Assembly (NCBI RefSeq): GCF_016428805.1
Contig: NZ_JAELTJ010000024.1
Coordinates: 1 to 57,465 of the forward strand
Direction of reading: 5' to 3'
Origin: Achromobacter sp. ASV32
Lineage (GTDB): Bacteria > Pseudomonadota > Gammaproteobacteria > Burkholderiales > Burkholderiaceae_B
Length of the DNA stretch: 57,465 nt
The notes beneath the pieces are model-generated. The model was not told where the DNA came from. It saw only the letters and a program-made list of their open reading frames with translations, and searched no databases. Position numbers and translations under genes: made by a program. Shown piece after piece: positions 1 through 9,475 of the stretch. Positions within the stretch are counted from its first letter, which is position 1. Every line of letters starts with the position of its first letter.

Positions 1-1
1 G

Positions 2-1054
2 TTCTTCATGGGGGGCGGCAAGGCGCTGGTGAACGCCTATTACCGCAGCGCCGAAGCGCTGGGCGTTCAAGTGCGCTACGACGCGCCGGTGGACGCGCTG
101 GAACTGGAAGACGGCCGCTTCAAGGCCGCGCGCATCGGCGCCGAGCGCATCGAGGCGCGCGCCTGTGTGCTGGCAGCCGGCGGTTTTGAATCGAACCGCG
201 AATGGCTGCGCGAGGCCTGGGGCCAGAACGAGCGCGGCGAATGGCCGGCCGACAATTTCCTGATCCGCGGCACGCGCTTTAACCAGGGCGTGCTGCTCAA
301 GTTCATGCTGGACGCGGGCGCGGACCGCATCGGCGACCCGTCGCAGTCGCATTGCGTGGCCATCGATGCCCGCGCGCCGTTGTACGACGGCGGTATCTGT
401 ACGCGGATCGACTGTGTTTCGCTGGGCGTGGTGGTCAACCGCGACGCCCAGCGCTTCTATGACGAAGGCGAGGATTTCTGGCCCAAGCGCTATGCGATCT
501 GGGGCCGCCTGACCGCAATGCAGCCGGGGCAGATTGCCTATTCGATCATCGACGCCAAGGCCATCGGCCGCTTCATGCCGCCGGTGTTTCCCGGGGTTAC
601 CGCCGATACGCTGCCCGAGCTGGGGCGGCGGTTGGGCCTGGACCCGGTGGCGTTCGAGCGTACCGTGCGCGACTACAACCAGGCCTGCCGCGTGGGCACG
701 TTCGACCACACCGCGCTGGATGACTGCCATACCGAAGGCCTGGCGCCGGCCAAGACGCACTGGGCCCGGCCCATCGACACCGCGCCGTTCTACGGCTATG
801 CGCTGCGGCCTGGCATCACGTTTACCTACCTGGGCCTGAAGGTGGACGAGACCGCCGCCGTGCGGTTCAACGGCAGCCCCAGCGACAACCTGTTCGTGGC
901 TGGCGAGATGATGGCCGGCAACGTGCTGGGCAAGGGTTATACGGCGGGGGTGGGCATGTCCATTGGCACCGCCTTCGGCCGCATTGCCGGCACCCGCGCC
1001 GCGGCCGCTGCGCGCCGCACCCATTTTGAAGGAGTCCGCCATGCGGCAGCTTGA
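2..1054 (+). CDS. tcuA: FAD-dependent tricarballylate dehydrogenase TcuA, C-terminal part
   Basis: The frame is open from base 2, so the contig begins inside the gene. About 350 C-terminal residues remain of a family protein of roughly 460-470, and the N-terminal Rossmann FAD motif is missing. The visible part has the substrate/FAD domain of the fumarate-reductase/succinate-dehydrogenase flavoprotein family, with LAAGGFESN near the start and a C-terminal [29 protein letters not shown] segment typical of FAD closure. TcuA oxidises tricarballylate to cis-aconitate. The downstream gene is the electron-transfer partner tcuB, which supports TcuA over other FAD reductases. The ATG at base 8 is internal, not a true start. 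Exact substrate is inferred from the tcuAB pairing. Confidence 0.86.
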   Translation, partial: FFMGGGKALVNAYYRSAEALGVQVRYDAPVDALELEDGRFKAARIGAERIEARACVLAAGGFESNREWLREAWGQNERGEWPADNFLIRGTRFNQGVLLKFMLDAGADRIGDPSQSHCVAIDARAPLYDGGICTRIDCVSLGVVVNRDAQRFYDEGEDFWPKRYAIWGRLTAMQPGQIAYSIIDAKAIGRFMPPVFPGVTADTLPELGRRLGLDPVAFERTVRDYNQACRVGTFDHTALDDCHTEGLAPAKTHWARPIDTAPFYGYALRPGITFTYLGLKVDETAAVRFNGSPSDNLFVAGEMMAGNVLGKGYTAGVGMSIGTAFGRIAGTRAAAAARRTHFEGVRHAAA

Positions 1055-2252
1055 AGCCTTGGCCCGCGAGGCCCAGTCGTTCCCGGGCGCCAAGCCGGCC
1101 CTGGTGGAGCAAACGGTGCAATGGCATGGCCGGGGCGCCCCGTCCGCCGTGCTCAGCGGCGACGAGGCCGAAGTGGCCCGCGTCATGCAGATCTGCAATG
1201 CCTGCCGCTATTGCGAGGGCTTCTGCGCGGTGTTCCCGGCCATGACGCGGCGCCTGGAGTTCGGCAAGGCCGACCTGAATTACCTGGCCAATCTGTGCCA
1301 CAACTGCGGCGCCTGTCTGCACGCCTGTCAGTACGCGCCGCCGCACGAGTTCGCGGTGAACGTGCCGCAGGCCATGGCCCGGGTCCGCTTGCAGACCTAT
1401 ACCGACTACGCCTGGCCGCCCGCCTTGGGCCAGCTGTACCGGCGCAACGGACTGGCGCTGTCGCTGGCCACGGCCATCGGCCTGGCGCTGTTCCTGGCGC
1501 TGACGGTGTGGCTGACCGGCAGCCTGTGGCATGCGCCGATGGCCGGCAATTTCTACGCCGTATTTCCGCACAACACGTTGGCGCTGATGTTTGGCGCCGT
1601 ATTCGGCTTTGCGATGCTGGCGCTGGGCGTGGGGGTGGCGAAGTTCTGGCGCGACGTCAGTCCGGGGGCGGCCAGCGGCGCCGCGGTGGCCGAAGCCGCG
1701 CACGATGCGCTGCGCCTGCGCTATCTGGACGGCGGCCACGGCAAGGGCTGCAACAACGCCGACGATGCCTTCACGCCATGGCGCCGGCGCTTTCATCACT
1801 TCACGTTCTACGGCTTCATGCTGTGCTTCGCGGCGACCTGCGTGGCCACGCTCTACCACTACCTGCTGGGCCAGCAGGCGCCGTATCCGTTCTGGAGCGC
1901 GCCGGTCCTGCTGGGTACGGCGGGAGGCATCGGCCTGCTCATCGGACCGGCGGGCCTGCTGTGGCTGAACCTGAAGCGCCATCCGCAGCAGGGCGACGCG
2001 GCGCAAAAGCCGATGGACCGGGGTTTCATTGCGCTGTTGCTGCTGACCAGCGCCACGGGGCTGGCGCTGCTGGCCGGCCGCGACACAGGCGCCATGGCGC
2101 TGTTGCTGGCGGTGCACCTGGGCGTGGTGATGGCGCTGTTCCTGACGCTGCCTTACGGCAAGTTCGCCCATGGCATCTACCGGTCGGCCGCGCTGCTCAA
2201 GTGGGCCATCGAAAAGCGCCAGCCCGACAAGCTGCAACTGGGTGCCGACTGA
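1041..2252 (+). CDS. tcuB: Tricarballylate utilization 4Fe-4S membrane protein TcuB
   Basis: A 403-residue protein. The start is ATG 1041, preceded by AAGGAG at 1029-1034 and overlapping the end of tcuA by 14 bases; the upstream in-frame ATG at 963 would lie deep inside tcuA. Near the N-terminus are two ferredoxin-like cysteine clusters ([11 protein letters not shown] and [11 protein letters not shown]), followed by about six hydrophobic membrane segments with conserved histidines (FHHFTFYGF). TcuB is known to re-oxidise the FADH2 of TcuA and pass electrons to the quinone pool. Translational coupling with tcuA supports this. A citrate-utilisation CitB annotation would describe the same family. 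Confidence 0.9.
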   Translation: MRQLEALAREAQSFPGAKPALVEQTVQWHGRGAPSAVLSGDEAEVARVMQICNACRYCEGFCAVFPAMTRRLEFGKADLNYLANLCHNCGACLHACQYAPPHEFAVNVPQAMARVRLQTYTDYAWPPALGQLYRRNGLALSLATAIGLALFLALTVWLTGSLWHAPMAGNFYAVFPHNTLALMFGAVFGFAMLALGVGVAKFWRDVSPGAASGAAVAEAAHDALRLRYLDGGHGKGCNNADDAFTPWRRRFHHFTFYGFMLCFAATCVATLYHYLLGQQAPYPFWSAPVLLGTAGGIGLLIGPAGLLWLNLKRHPQQGDAAQKPMDRGFIALLLLTSATGLALLAGRDTGAMALLLAVHLGVVMALFLTLPYGKFAHGIYRSAALLKWAIEKRQPDKLQLGAD

Positions 2253-2369
2253 CACCTGTACCCGCGCGGCGCCGGGCGCCTGTCCGGACGCTGGGCCTCG
2301 ATTCGTTGTACCTGCTCGCACGACGGCGTCCTTGAAGGCGCCGCAAACCATATCCATCAGGAGACCTGC

Positions 2370-3344
2370 ATGTTCCCTCACCGTATCGCCCGCGCGGCGC
2401 TCGCCGCCTGTCTGTTGTCGGCCCTGCCGACGGTGCACGCGCAGTCCTTTCCCACCAAACCCATCACGCTGGTCGTGCCCCATTCGGCGGGCGGCACCTC
2501 CGACATCCTGGCGCGCACGGTGGCGGCCGAGGCCGCCAGGACGCTGGGGCAGACCATCGTGATCGACAACAAGGGCGGCGCCAACGGCACCATCGCCGCC
2601 AAGCAGGTGGCGTCGGCCGCGCCGGACGGCTACACGCTGCTGCTGGCCACCGCCAGCACGCATGGCATCAATCCGTCGTTGTATTCGCGTATCTCGTACG
2701 ATGCGGCCAAGGATTTCACGCCGGTCACGCTGCTGGCCACCGTGCCCAATGTGCTGGTGACGGGGCCCAACGTGAAGGCTGCGGACGTGCCGGCGCTGAT
2801 CGCCTACATCAAGGCGCAGGGCGACCGCAGCAACATGGGATCGGCCGGCGCGGGCACGCCGGGCCACCTGGCCGGCGAGATGTTCAAGCGCGCGGCCGGG
2901 CTGCAGTTCACGCATGTGCCGTACAAGGGGGGCAGCCCAGCCATCACCGACCTGATCGGCGGCCAGATCGACTTCCTGTTCACGACCATTCCTGGCGCGT
3001 TGCCGCACATCAAGGCCGGCACGCTGCGCGCGCTGGCGGTGACCTCGCCGCAGCGCTCGCCCGCGCTGCCCGATATTCCGACCATGGCCGAATCCGGCCT
3101 GCCGGGCTTCCAGGCGCTGTCCTGGCACGGCGTGGTCGCGCCCGCCGGCACGCCGGAGGCGGTGGTGGCCAGGCTGAATGCCGCCCTGAGCGAAGCGCTG
3201 GCGGCGCCCGCCGTGCGGCAACGCCTGATGGAAGAGGGCGCGCAGGCGTCCAGCCTGCATACGGCCGCGTTCGGCGCCTTCATCAACCAGGAGATCGTGG
3301 CCTGGGCGCAGGCGGTGAAGGATTCGGGCGCGACGGCCAACTGA
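2370..3344 (+). CDS. Bug/TctC-family tripartite tricarboxylate transporter substrate-binding protein
   Basis: A 324-residue periplasmic protein with an N-terminal signal peptide ending near VHAQSFP. It then shows the family's fold signature: PTKPITLVVPHSAGGTSDILAR, VIDNKGGANGTIA and THVPYKGGSPAITDLIGGQIDF. Bug proteins bind carboxylates and deliver them to TctAB-type permeases. No TctA or TctB gene follows, so this is one of the orphan Bug genes that are abundant in Bordetella and relatives. It lies 117 bases after tcuB on the same strand, so a di- or tricarboxylate ligand is plausible, but the ligand is an inference. Confidence 0.92.
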   Translation: MFPHRIARAALAACLLSALPTVHAQSFPTKPITLVVPHSAGGTSDILARTVAAEAARTLGQTIVIDNKGGANGTIAAKQVASAAPDGYTLLLATASTHGINPSLYSRISYDAAKDFTPVTLLATVPNVLVTGPNVKAADVPALIAYIKAQGDRSNMGSAGAGTPGHLAGEMFKRAAGLQFTHVPYKGGSPAITDLIGGQIDFLFTTIPGALPHIKAGTLRALAVTSPQRSPALPDIPTMAESGLPGFQALSWHGVVAPAGTPEAVVARLNAALSEALAAPAVRQRLMEEGAQASSLHTAAFGAFINQEIVAWAQAVKDSGATAN

Positions 3345-3425
3345 ACGCATCCGCGGCCGGCGTTGTGCCGGGTGGCCGGTTCGTTCTGGGTCGAGCGCGC
3401 GGCGCTGCGTGCTAGGATTTCGCGC

Positions 3426-4010
3426 ATGCTGACCCCCGTGTTGATTGCCCTGCTGGCGCTTGCGCCGGTACCTGCGCCGGCACCCGCCGCCGCGTTCGAT
3501 CTGAAATGCCTGCACGCCCGCCAGGGCACCGGTGGCGAACTTGAATTCGCGCCGCACTGCGCGCGGCGCGAAGCCGGCCGATTGCGTTTCAATCCGGCCG
3601 TGCTGCGGCAAATGGCATTCGACGCCGACGGCCTGAGCGCGGTGGCGGTCGACGGCTGGTCATGGGTACGCGCCGATGGCGTATCGGCGCCGGTCATTAC
3701 GTTCGACAACGGCCCCGACGAATTTGTTGCGGGGCTGGTCCGCGGCCGGCAAGCCGATGGTGCCATGGTCTATTACGACAAGCGGCTCGACGTCGCGCTG
3801 GCAACGCCCTACACCTGGGTAGAGCCGTTCATCGGCGGGCTGGCCGCCGTTTGCGCGCGTTGCCGATTCGAACCGGATGCCAGCGGCGAACACCTCGCGG
3901 CAGTGGGCGGCCAGTGGGGCGCGATCGATCGCGGTGGCAGGCTGGTATTGCCCCTGCGTGATGACGCGGCGTCCTTGCGCCGGGACCTGGACGCCGCAAG
4001 AGCGCGCTAG
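3426..4010 (+). CDS. Secreted WG-repeat-like hypothetical protein
   Basis: The likely start is ATG 3426, giving 194 residues with a hydrophobic signal peptide (LIALLALAPVPAPAPAAA) ahead of mature FDLKCLHARQG. The in-frame ATG at 3363 would add 21 charged residues in front of the signal peptide. Near the C-terminus, the segment GGQWGAIDRGGRLVLPL resembles a WG repeat, a short beta-rich repeat of unclear function. An earlier segment (DGWSWVRADGVSAPVITFDNGPD) may be a diverged copy. It stands alone between the Bug gene and two minus-strand membrane proteins. Function is unknown; the assignment rests on the repeat-like motif only. Confidence 0.65.
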   Translation: MLTPVLIALLALAPVPAPAPAAAFDLKCLHARQGTGGELEFAPHCARREAGRLRFNPAVLRQMAFDADGLSAVAVDGWSWVRADGVSAPVITFDNGPDEFVAGLVRGRQADGAMVYYDKRLDVALATPYTWVEPFIGGLAAVCARCRFEPDASGEHLAAVGGQWGAIDRGGRLVLPLRDDAASLRRDLDAARAR

Positions 4011-4095
4011 GGCCGGTCAACACCAGGCCGGGCCTCGCACGGGCAGGGGCTCGGCCACCCGGCCAGGCGCGGGCGCCGCCGCGTGGATCAGCCGT

Positions 4096-4572
4096 TCAAC
4101 GCGCCTGGTAGGCGTCGCACAACGCCAGGTATTCGTCGCCGTTGATCTCCAGCGCCATGGCCGGGATCAGCACCCGCTTCCTGTTCGGCAGCGAGGTTTT
4201 CAGCTGGATCTGCTTGGCGGTGGGGATGCCGACGTAGCTTTGGTTGACGTAGGTGTTCTCATTGATGGCGTCCCAGGGAATCACGGTGCCGTCGGTAATC
4301 TTCAGCCCGTCTCGGGTGAAGGTGATGACGGGCGTGGGCGGGCCGAAGGCGCGTTTGAGGCACTTGATCACCAGCCATACGCCGATTGCGGCGATGGCGC
4401 CAAAGAACGCCAGTGCGCCGGTGCTGTCGCGCGACCGCGCGGCCAGGGCGCCGAAGGCCACCGCGGCCACCGTCCAGATGACCGCGCCGGCGATCAGGCG
4501 GTTGCGGGAGAAATACACGGGACGGTCGGCCAGCGTTTGGGATTGTCGTGCGTTGGAGCTGTAGATTTCCAT
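4096..4572 (-). CDS. STM3941-like two-TM membrane protein
   Basis: About 158 residues if it starts at MEIYSSN; an in-frame ATG five codons upstream (4587) is the alternative. Two adjacent hydrophobic segments (LIAGAVIWTVAAVAFGALA and ALAFFGAIAAIGVWLVI) are followed by a soluble beta-rich domain that contains VITFTRDGLKITDGTVIPWDAI. That layout of two membrane helices plus a PH-like cytoplasmic domain matches proteins annotated as STM3941 family. The next gene upstream (4627-5349) has the same architecture and its own IPWTAIDTI stretch, so the two may be distant relatives in one operon. No function is assigned. Confidence 0.68.
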   Translation of the reverse strand: MEIYSSNARQSQTLADRPVYFSRNRLIAGAVIWTVAAVAFGALAARSRDSTGALAFFGAIAAIGVWLVIKCLKRAFGPPTPVITFTRDGLKITDGTVIPWDAINENTYVNQSYVGIPTAKQIQLKTSLPNRKRVLIPAMALEINGDEYLALCDAYQAR

Positions 4573-4626
4573 GTCGAGGCTGCGCAAAAGAGGAAGGGCC
4601 GCCCCGCAGGCAGGGCGGTATCGGAG

Positions 4627-5349
4627 TCAGGCGCCGGGCAGGTATTGGCGCAGACAGGCCAGCATCACCGGCTCATTGACGATCTTGGACCGGTCGATCT
4701 TGTGGGTCTTGCCTTGGGCGACGATGATCAGGGTTTCGTCGGTTTCCATGCCTTCGCTGTCCGACTGCGTGCGGATGGTGTCGATGGCGGTCCAGGGGAT
4801 CTGTTGCCCTTTGTGCACCAGGCCGCCGGCGTTCATGGCCAGGGGACCGAAGGCGACGGTGTCGCCGGCCTGCAGCTTGCGCCGGGTGTCGGCCTCGAGA
4901 TTGCCGCCGACCGCGTCTTGCAGTTGATCCGCCAGTTCCCAGGCGTCGTCCCAGATCGCCAGGCGCAGCCGGACCCGTTCGCCGCTGTGCAGGGTCAGCA
5001 GGAGATGGTCGCGGTTGTGCAGGTGGCGCATCGACGCGATGTCGGCATAGGCTATGGTGCGCGCGCCGAAGTGCAGGGCGTGGTCATCCAGCGTCAGCGC
5101 GGCGGGCGCGCGCCACCAGGCGACGATGTCCGCGCCGCGCCACAGCAGGTAGCCCACGGTGGGCAGCGTCAGAAAGAACACCAGCCACATGGCGCGATAG
5201 CGCAGCATCTCGACGAGCAGGCTGCGCGGCAGCAGCCAGATGTCGATCGCGGCCAGCAATTGCGCGCAGAACAGGTACAGCAGGGCCGCGGCGCCGACAT
5301 AGCAACCCAGCGCGTGACGCGGCAAGATACGGGGGAACGAAGCAGTCAT
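4627..5349 (-). CDS. Hypothetical two-TM protein with PH-like C-terminal domain
   Basis: About 240 residues starting at MTASFPR (ATG at 5349); eight codons further upstream there is another ATG at 5373. Two hydrophobic stretches near the N-terminus (CYVGAAALLYLFCAQLLAAI and AMWLVFFLTLPTVGYLLW) flank a short basic loop. The remainder is soluble and beta-rich (LTLDDHALHFGARTIAYADIASMRHL, then IPWTAIDTIRTQSDSEGMETDE), as in bacterial PH-like domains. It lies 54 bases upstream of the STM3941-like gene on the same strand, so co-transcription is likely. Function is unknown. Confidence 0.62.
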   Translation of the reverse strand: MTASFPRILPRHALGCYVGAAALLYLFCAQLLAAIDIWLLPRSLLVEMLRYRAMWLVFFLTLPTVGYLLWRGADIVAWWRAPAALTLDDHALHFGARTIAYADIASMRHLHNRDHLLLTLHSGERVRLRLAIWDDAWELADQLQDAVGGNLEADTRRKLQAGDTVAFGPLAMNAGGLVHKGQQIPWTAIDTIRTQSDSEGMETDETLIIVAQGKTHKIDRSKIVNEPVMLACLRQYLPGA

Positions 5350-5451
5350 GAGAAACGCGCCGCGACGCGGCACCGTCCAGATGTTGAAGGCTTCGCACTC
5401 TAAGGGATGTGTGCCGGGGTGGGGTTTCTATCTGTATCAAGATGGCGGATT

Positions 5452-6861
5452 TCATGTCCCCATGAGCTTGCCCAGGGTGGCCATGCCTTGCTCCATATCC
5501 GCATTCCACGGGTGGCCGCAGTTCAATCGCAGGAAGTTGCCAAAGGCGCCCGATGACGAAAAAAGCGGCCCCGGCGCGATGCTGATGCCATGGTCCAGCG
5601 CTGCGCGATGCAGCCGTAGCGTGTCGATGTGCGCGGGCAGTTCGACCCAGGTGAAATAGCCGCCTAACGGCCGCGTGGCGCGCGTTCCCTTGGGGAAGTA
5701 GCGCGCCACGGCCTGCAGCATTTCGCCCTGCTGCAAGGCCAGCGTCTGACGGAATTGGCGCAGGTGGCGGTCGTAGCCGCCCTGGGCCAGGTAGGCGGCG
5801 ATGGCGGCTTGCGTCGGCGCCGCGGTGGCCAGACTGGTGGTGAGCTTGTTGCGCATGATGGCGCGGGTGTGGCGCCCGGCGGCCACCCAGCCCACGCGGT
5901 AGCCCGGCGCCAGCGTTTTCGAAAACGACGAGCAGTGCATCACGATGCCCTCGCTATCGAAGGCCTTGGCCGGGCGCGGCCGGACGTCGCCGAAGTACAG
6001 CTCGCCGTAGACGTCGTCCTCGATCAGGGCCACGCCATGTTCGGTCAACAGCCGCACCAGCGCTTCTTTTTTGGCCTCGGGCATCAGGCTGCCCAGCGGA
6101 TTCTGGAAGGTGGTCATCAGCCAGCAGGCGCGCGGCTTGTGCTGCACGATGGCCTGCTCCAACGCCTGCAGGTCGATGCCTTCGCGCGGATGCGTGGCCA
6201 CTTCGATGGCGTGCAGCTGGTTGCGTTCCAGCGATTGCAGCGCGGCATAGAAGGTGGGGGACTCCACGATCACGGCGTCGCCGGGCCGCGTGATGGCCGC
6301 CAGGCACAGGTTCAGCGCATCGAGCGCGCCGTTGGTGATGATGATGTCGTCCACCGGCACCGACAGGCCGTCGGCCAGGTAGCGCAGGGCAATGGCGCGG
6401 CGCAATGCCGCATCGCCCGGGCTGAGATCGTCGATGGAATTCCAGGGGTCCAGCTGTTGCACGGTGGCGGCCATGAACCTGGCCAGCCGGCCGTAGGGCA
6501 GCAGCGAGGGGCTGGGAAAGGCCGAACCGAACGGCAGCATGTCGCGCCGCAAGGCGGCGTTGAGCACCTGCAGCACGTTGTCGCTGACGTCCACCGGGTG
6601 GCGGCCGGCGGTGGCGCTGGACAGGCCGTCGGGCTCGGGCAGCGTGGCGTGCGGCGCGCGCAGCACGTAGTAGCCGGAGCGGTCGCGCGCGCGGATCAGG
6701 CCGCGCGCTTCCAGCAGGTAGTAGGCCTTGAATACCGTCGACGGGCTGACGCCGCGGCTGGCGCTGGTCTGGCGCACCGAGGGCAGGCGGTCGCCCGCCT
6801 GCAGGAGGCCCGAGAGGATCGAGGCGGTGATGTCTTCTGTCAGCCGTTCATAGCGCTTCAT
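5452..6861 (-). CDS. MocR-type regulator: GntR winged helix fused to class-I aminotransferase domain
   Basis: A 469-residue fusion. Residues about 1-70 form a GntR-type winged helix (MKRYERLTEDITASILSG, LPSVRQTSASRGVSPSTVFKAYYLLEARGLI). Residues about 95-469 form a fold-type-I aminotransferase domain with the PLP-lysine motif SSFSKTLAPGYRVGW, the substrate segment TTFQNPLGSLM and EDDVYGELYF. MocR proteins usually sense PLP or an amino-acid-derived ligand and regulate a neighbouring gene. Here the gene starts 25 bases after the cydA-cydB-DUF2474 cluster on the same strand and could be its last member. The regulatory target is unknown. Confidence 0.9.
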   Translation of the reverse strand: MKRYERLTEDITASILSGLLQAGDRLPSVRQTSASRGVSPSTVFKAYYLLEARGLIRARDRSGYYVLRAPHATLPEPDGLSSATAGRHPVDVSDNVLQVLNAALRRDMLPFGSAFPSPSLLPYGRLARFMAATVQQLDPWNSIDDLSPGDAALRRAIALRYLADGLSVPVDDIIITNGALDALNLCLAAITRPGDAVIVESPTFYAALQSLERNQLHAIEVATHPREGIDLQALEQAIVQHKPRACWLMTTFQNPLGSLMPEAKKEALVRLLTEHGVALIEDDVYGELYFGDVRPRPAKAFDSEGIVMHCSSFSKTLAPGYRVGWVAAGRHTRAIMRNKLTTSLATAAPTQAAIAAYLAQGGYDRHLRQFRQTLALQQGEMLQAVARYFPKGTRATRPLGGYFTWVELPAHIDTLRLHRAALDHGISIAPGPLFSSSGAFGNFLRLNCGHPWNADMEQGMATLGKLMGT

Positions 6862-6886
6862 GGCGGGTCCGTGAGAGGCAGGAGGG

Positions 6887-7027
6887 TCAGGTCGACATGC
6901 CGATGGCGCGCATGATGAGGCGCAGGGCGTAGGCGGTCGCGCCCAGCGCCGCCACGCTGCCGGCCCAGATCAGCGCCAGCCACAGCAGCCGGCGGCGCCA
7001 CGAAGTGAGGGGGGTGGAGGCATGCAT
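6887..7027 (-). CDS. DUF2474 small membrane subunit of cytochrome bd oxidase (CydX-like)
   Basis: A 46-residue protein starting at MHASTPL. Its ATG shares one base with the cydB stop codon (TGATG), a classic translational coupling. It has a basic turn (SWRRRL) then one membrane helix (LLWLALIWAGSVAALGATAYAL). Tiny single-helix proteins of this DUF2474 kind follow cydB or cioB in many proteobacteria and are thought to stabilise the oxidase, as CydX does in E. coli. It is easy to miss because a longer open frame in the same phase runs antisense-free through cydB. The role is inferred from position and shape. Confidence 0.82.
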   Translation of the reverse strand: MHASTPLTSWRRRLLWLALIWAGSVAALGATAYALRLIMRAIGMST

Positions 7028-8034
7028 CAGTGGAACGCCTCGCCCGCGCGCACCTTGCCGCGGAACACGTAGTAGGACCAGGCGGTGTACATCAGGATAA
7101 TCGGAATGATGACCAGCGCCCCGACCAGCGCGAAGCCCAGGCTCTGCGGCGGCGCGGCGGCGGTCCAGATGGACACGTCGGGCGGAATGATGGCGGGCCA
7201 GATGCTGATGCCCAGGCCGCTGTAGCCCAGGAACACCAGGCACAGCGCCAGCACGAAGGGGCCGGCGTTGGGCGCGCCGCGCACGCGGCGGATCAGGTCC
7301 CAGCCGGCGGCCGCCACCAGCAGCGGCACCGGCAGGAACCAGAACATGTTGGGCAGGCTGAACCAGCGCTGCGCGATCTGCGGCTGCGCCAGCGGCGTCC
7401 ACAGGCTGAGCGCGGCGATCACGGCCAGCAACGCCGGCGTCAGCGGCCGCGCCAGTGCGCACATGTGCTGGTGCAGGCGGCCTTCGGTCTTCATGATGAG
7501 CCAGGTGCAACCCAGCAACGCGTAGCCAACGACCAGGCCCGCGCCGGTGAACAGCGAGAACGGGCTGATCCAATCCCACGCGCCGCCTTGGTAGGCGCGG
7601 TCCACGACCGGGATGCCTTCGATATAGGCACCCAGCGTCACGCCCTGGAAGAACGTCGCGCACACCGAGCCCAGCACGAAGGCGCGGTCCCATAACGGGC
7701 GGTGATGCGGGTCCGCCTTGAAGCGGAACTCGAACGCCACGCCGCGAAAGATCAGCCCCAGCAGCATGAAGATCAGGGGCAGGTGCAGCGCGCTCAGGAT
7801 CACCGAGTAGGCCAGCGGAAACGCCGCCAACAGGCCCGCGCCGCCCAGCACCAGCCAGGTTTCGTTGCCGTCCCACACGGGCGCCACGGTGTTGACCATG
7901 ACGTCGCGTTCCTCTGCGCCAGTGATCAGCGGAAAGAGGATGCCGATGCCCAGGTCAAAGCCATCCATCACCACGTACATCATCACGCCGAACAGGATGA
8001 TGACGGCCCATATCAGTGCAAGATCGATACCCAT
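7027..8034 (-). CDS. cydB: Cytochrome bd ubiquinol oxidase subunit II
   Basis: A 335-residue integral membrane protein starting at MGIDLALIW (ATG 8034), four bases after the cydA stop; longer in-frame starts would run back into cydA. The N-terminus carries the family signature VMDGFDLGIGILFPL followed by WDGNETWLVLGGAGL and FPLAYS, and the later TFFQGVTLGAYI. CydB pairs with CydA in the inner membrane to form the terminal oxidase, which reduces oxygen to water without pumping protons. The next gene is the DUF2474 small subunit, joined by a TGATG overlap. Confidence 0.95.
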   Translation of the reverse strand: MGIDLALIWAVIILFGVMMYVVMDGFDLGIGILFPLITGAEERDVMVNTVAPVWDGNETWLVLGGAGLLAAFPLAYSVILSALHLPLIFMLLGLIFRGVAFEFRFKADPHHRPLWDRAFVLGSVCATFFQGVTLGAYIEGIPVVDRAYQGGAWDWISPFSLFTGAGLVVGYALLGCTWLIMKTEGRLHQHMCALARPLTPALLAVIAALSLWTPLAQPQIAQRWFSLPNMFWFLPVPLLVAAAGWDLIRRVRGAPNAGPFVLALCLVFLGYSGLGISIWPAIIPPDVSIWTAAAPPQSLGFALVGALVIIPIILMYTAWSYYVFRGKVRAGEAFH

Positions 8035-8038
8035 GGTG

Positions 8039-9475
8039 TCAGGCTCCCGTGGCGCTGCGTGACGCGTACGAAGCGTCCGCGGAGGTGGAGGCGGCCGACA
8101 GCGGCCGCGACGGTTGGCGCGGTTCGCCAGGGCCGCCGGACAGGGGCGCATGGCCGGGCGCGGGCGTCGGGCCCATGCGGATCAGGCGCAGCATGTACGA
8201 CACGCCGGCGCCGAACACGAACAGGTACACCGCCACGAACAGCGCCAGCGTCAGCGTCAGTTCGCCGACGCCATGGCGGGTGGCGGCATCGGCCGTGCGC
8301 ATCACGCCATAGACGATCCACGGCTGGCGCCCGATCTCGGTGACGTACCACCCCGCCAGGAGCGCCACCAGGCCGGACGGCCCCATCCACAGCGCAAAGC
8401 GTTGCAGCGCCCGCGATTGGTACAGGCGGCCGCGCCAGCGCGCCCACAGCGCCCAGGCCGCCAGCGCGATCATCAGCATGCCCAGCCCCGCCATGACGCG
8501 GAACGACCAGAACACCACGGTGGCGTTGGGCCGGTCCTCGGGCGGATACGACTTCAGGCCTGGAAACTGGCCGTCCCAGCTGTGGGTCAGGATCAGGCTG
8601 CCCAGCCGCGGGATGTTCACCGCGTAACGGGTTTCCTCGCGTTCCATGTCGGGGATGCCGAACAGCGTCAGCGGCACGCCGGCGCCGGGTTCATTGTCCC
8701 AATGGCCTTCGATGGCGGCGATCTTGGCCGGCTGGTGCTTGAGCGTGTTCAGGCCATGGAAGTCGCCCACCACGGCTTGCAGCGGTGCCGATATCGCCAG
8801 CATGGCCATGGCCATCGCAAACATCTTCTTGACGGCGGGGCTGCGCTCGCCGCGCAGCAGATGCCAGGCGCCGGACGCGCCCACCATCAACGCCGTGGCC
8901 AGGAAGGCGGCGATGCCCATGTGCGCCAGGCGGTAGGGGAACGACGGGTTGAAGATCACCGCCAGCCAATCGGTCGGCACCACGCGGCCGTCCAGGATCT
9001 CGTAGCCCGCGGGAGTCTGCATCCAGCTGTTGGACGCCAGGATCCAGGTGGCCGACACCAGCGTGCCCAGCGCGACCATGATGGTCGAGAAAAAATGCAG
9101 GCCCGGGCCCACGCGTGACCAGCCGAACAGCATGACGCCGAGAAAGCCGGCTTCCAGGAAGAAGGCGGTCAGCACCTCGTAGGCCAGCAGGGGCCCGGTG
9201 ACGCTGCCCGCGAAATCGGAGAAAAAGCTCCAGTTGGTGCCGAACTGATAGGCCATCACCAGGCCGGACACCACGCCCATGCCGAAATTGACGGCGAAGA
9301 TCTTGGTCCAGAAGTGGTAGAGATCGCGGTAGACCGTCTTGCGGGTACGCAGCCAACAGCCTTCCAGCACGGCCAGGTAGCTGGCCAGCCCGATGGTGAT
9401 GGCGGGAAAGATGATGTGAAACGAAATGGTGAAACCGAACTGTATTCGGGCAAGCAGTAGCGCGTCGCTATCCAT
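8039..9475 (-). CDS. cydA: Cytochrome bd ubiquinol oxidase subunit I (CioA/CydA type)
   Basis: A 478-residue membrane protein starting at MDSDALLLARIQFGFTISFH (ATG 9475); the 28 extra upstream codons do not look coding. It holds the hemes b558, b595 and d. His20 matches the conserved N-terminal heme ligand, and the GRQPW motif near the C-terminal third is diagnostic of the subunit. The quinol-binding Q loop is short, so it fits the CioA-like short-loop branch, often called cyanide-insensitive oxidase. The C-terminal tail is Ser/Pro/Ala-rich. It heads the cydA-cydB-DUF2474 cluster. Cyanide insensitivity is inferred only from subfamily and the DUF2474 partner. Confidence 0.95.
   Translation of the reverse strand: MDSDALLLARIQFGFTISFHIIFPAITIGLASYLAVLEGCWLRTRKTVYRDLYHFWTKIFAVNFGMGVVSGLVMAYQFGTNWSFFSDFAGSVTGPLLAYEVLTAFFLEAGFLGVMLFGWSRVGPGLHFFSTIMVALGTLVSATWILASNSWMQTPAGYEILDGRVVPTDWLAVIFNPSFPYRLAHMGIAAFLATALMVGASGAWHLLRGERSPAVKKMFAMAMAMLAISAPLQAVVGDFHGLNTLKHQPAKIAAIEGHWDNEPGAGVPLTLFGIPDMEREETRYAVNIPRLGSLILTHSWDGQFPGLKSYPPEDRPNATVVFWSFRVMAGLGMLMIALAAWALWARWRGRLYQSRALQRFALWMGPSGLVALLAGWYVTEIGRQPWIVYGVMRTADAATRHGVGELTLTLALFVAVYLFVFGAGVSYMLRLIRMGPTPAPGHAPLSGGPGEPRQPSRPLSAASTSADASYASRSATGA

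Noticed and set aside
867-3611. 914-residue minus-strand open frame
   Set aside because: Antisense to tcuB, the Bug gene and others. Arg/Gly/Gln/His-rich low-complexity translation is typical of shadow frames in GC-rich DNA.
7028-7876. Upstream part of the minus-strand frame ending at 6887
   Set aside because: It runs out of phase through cydB. Only the last 46 codons (6887-7027) are kept, as the DUF2474 gene.
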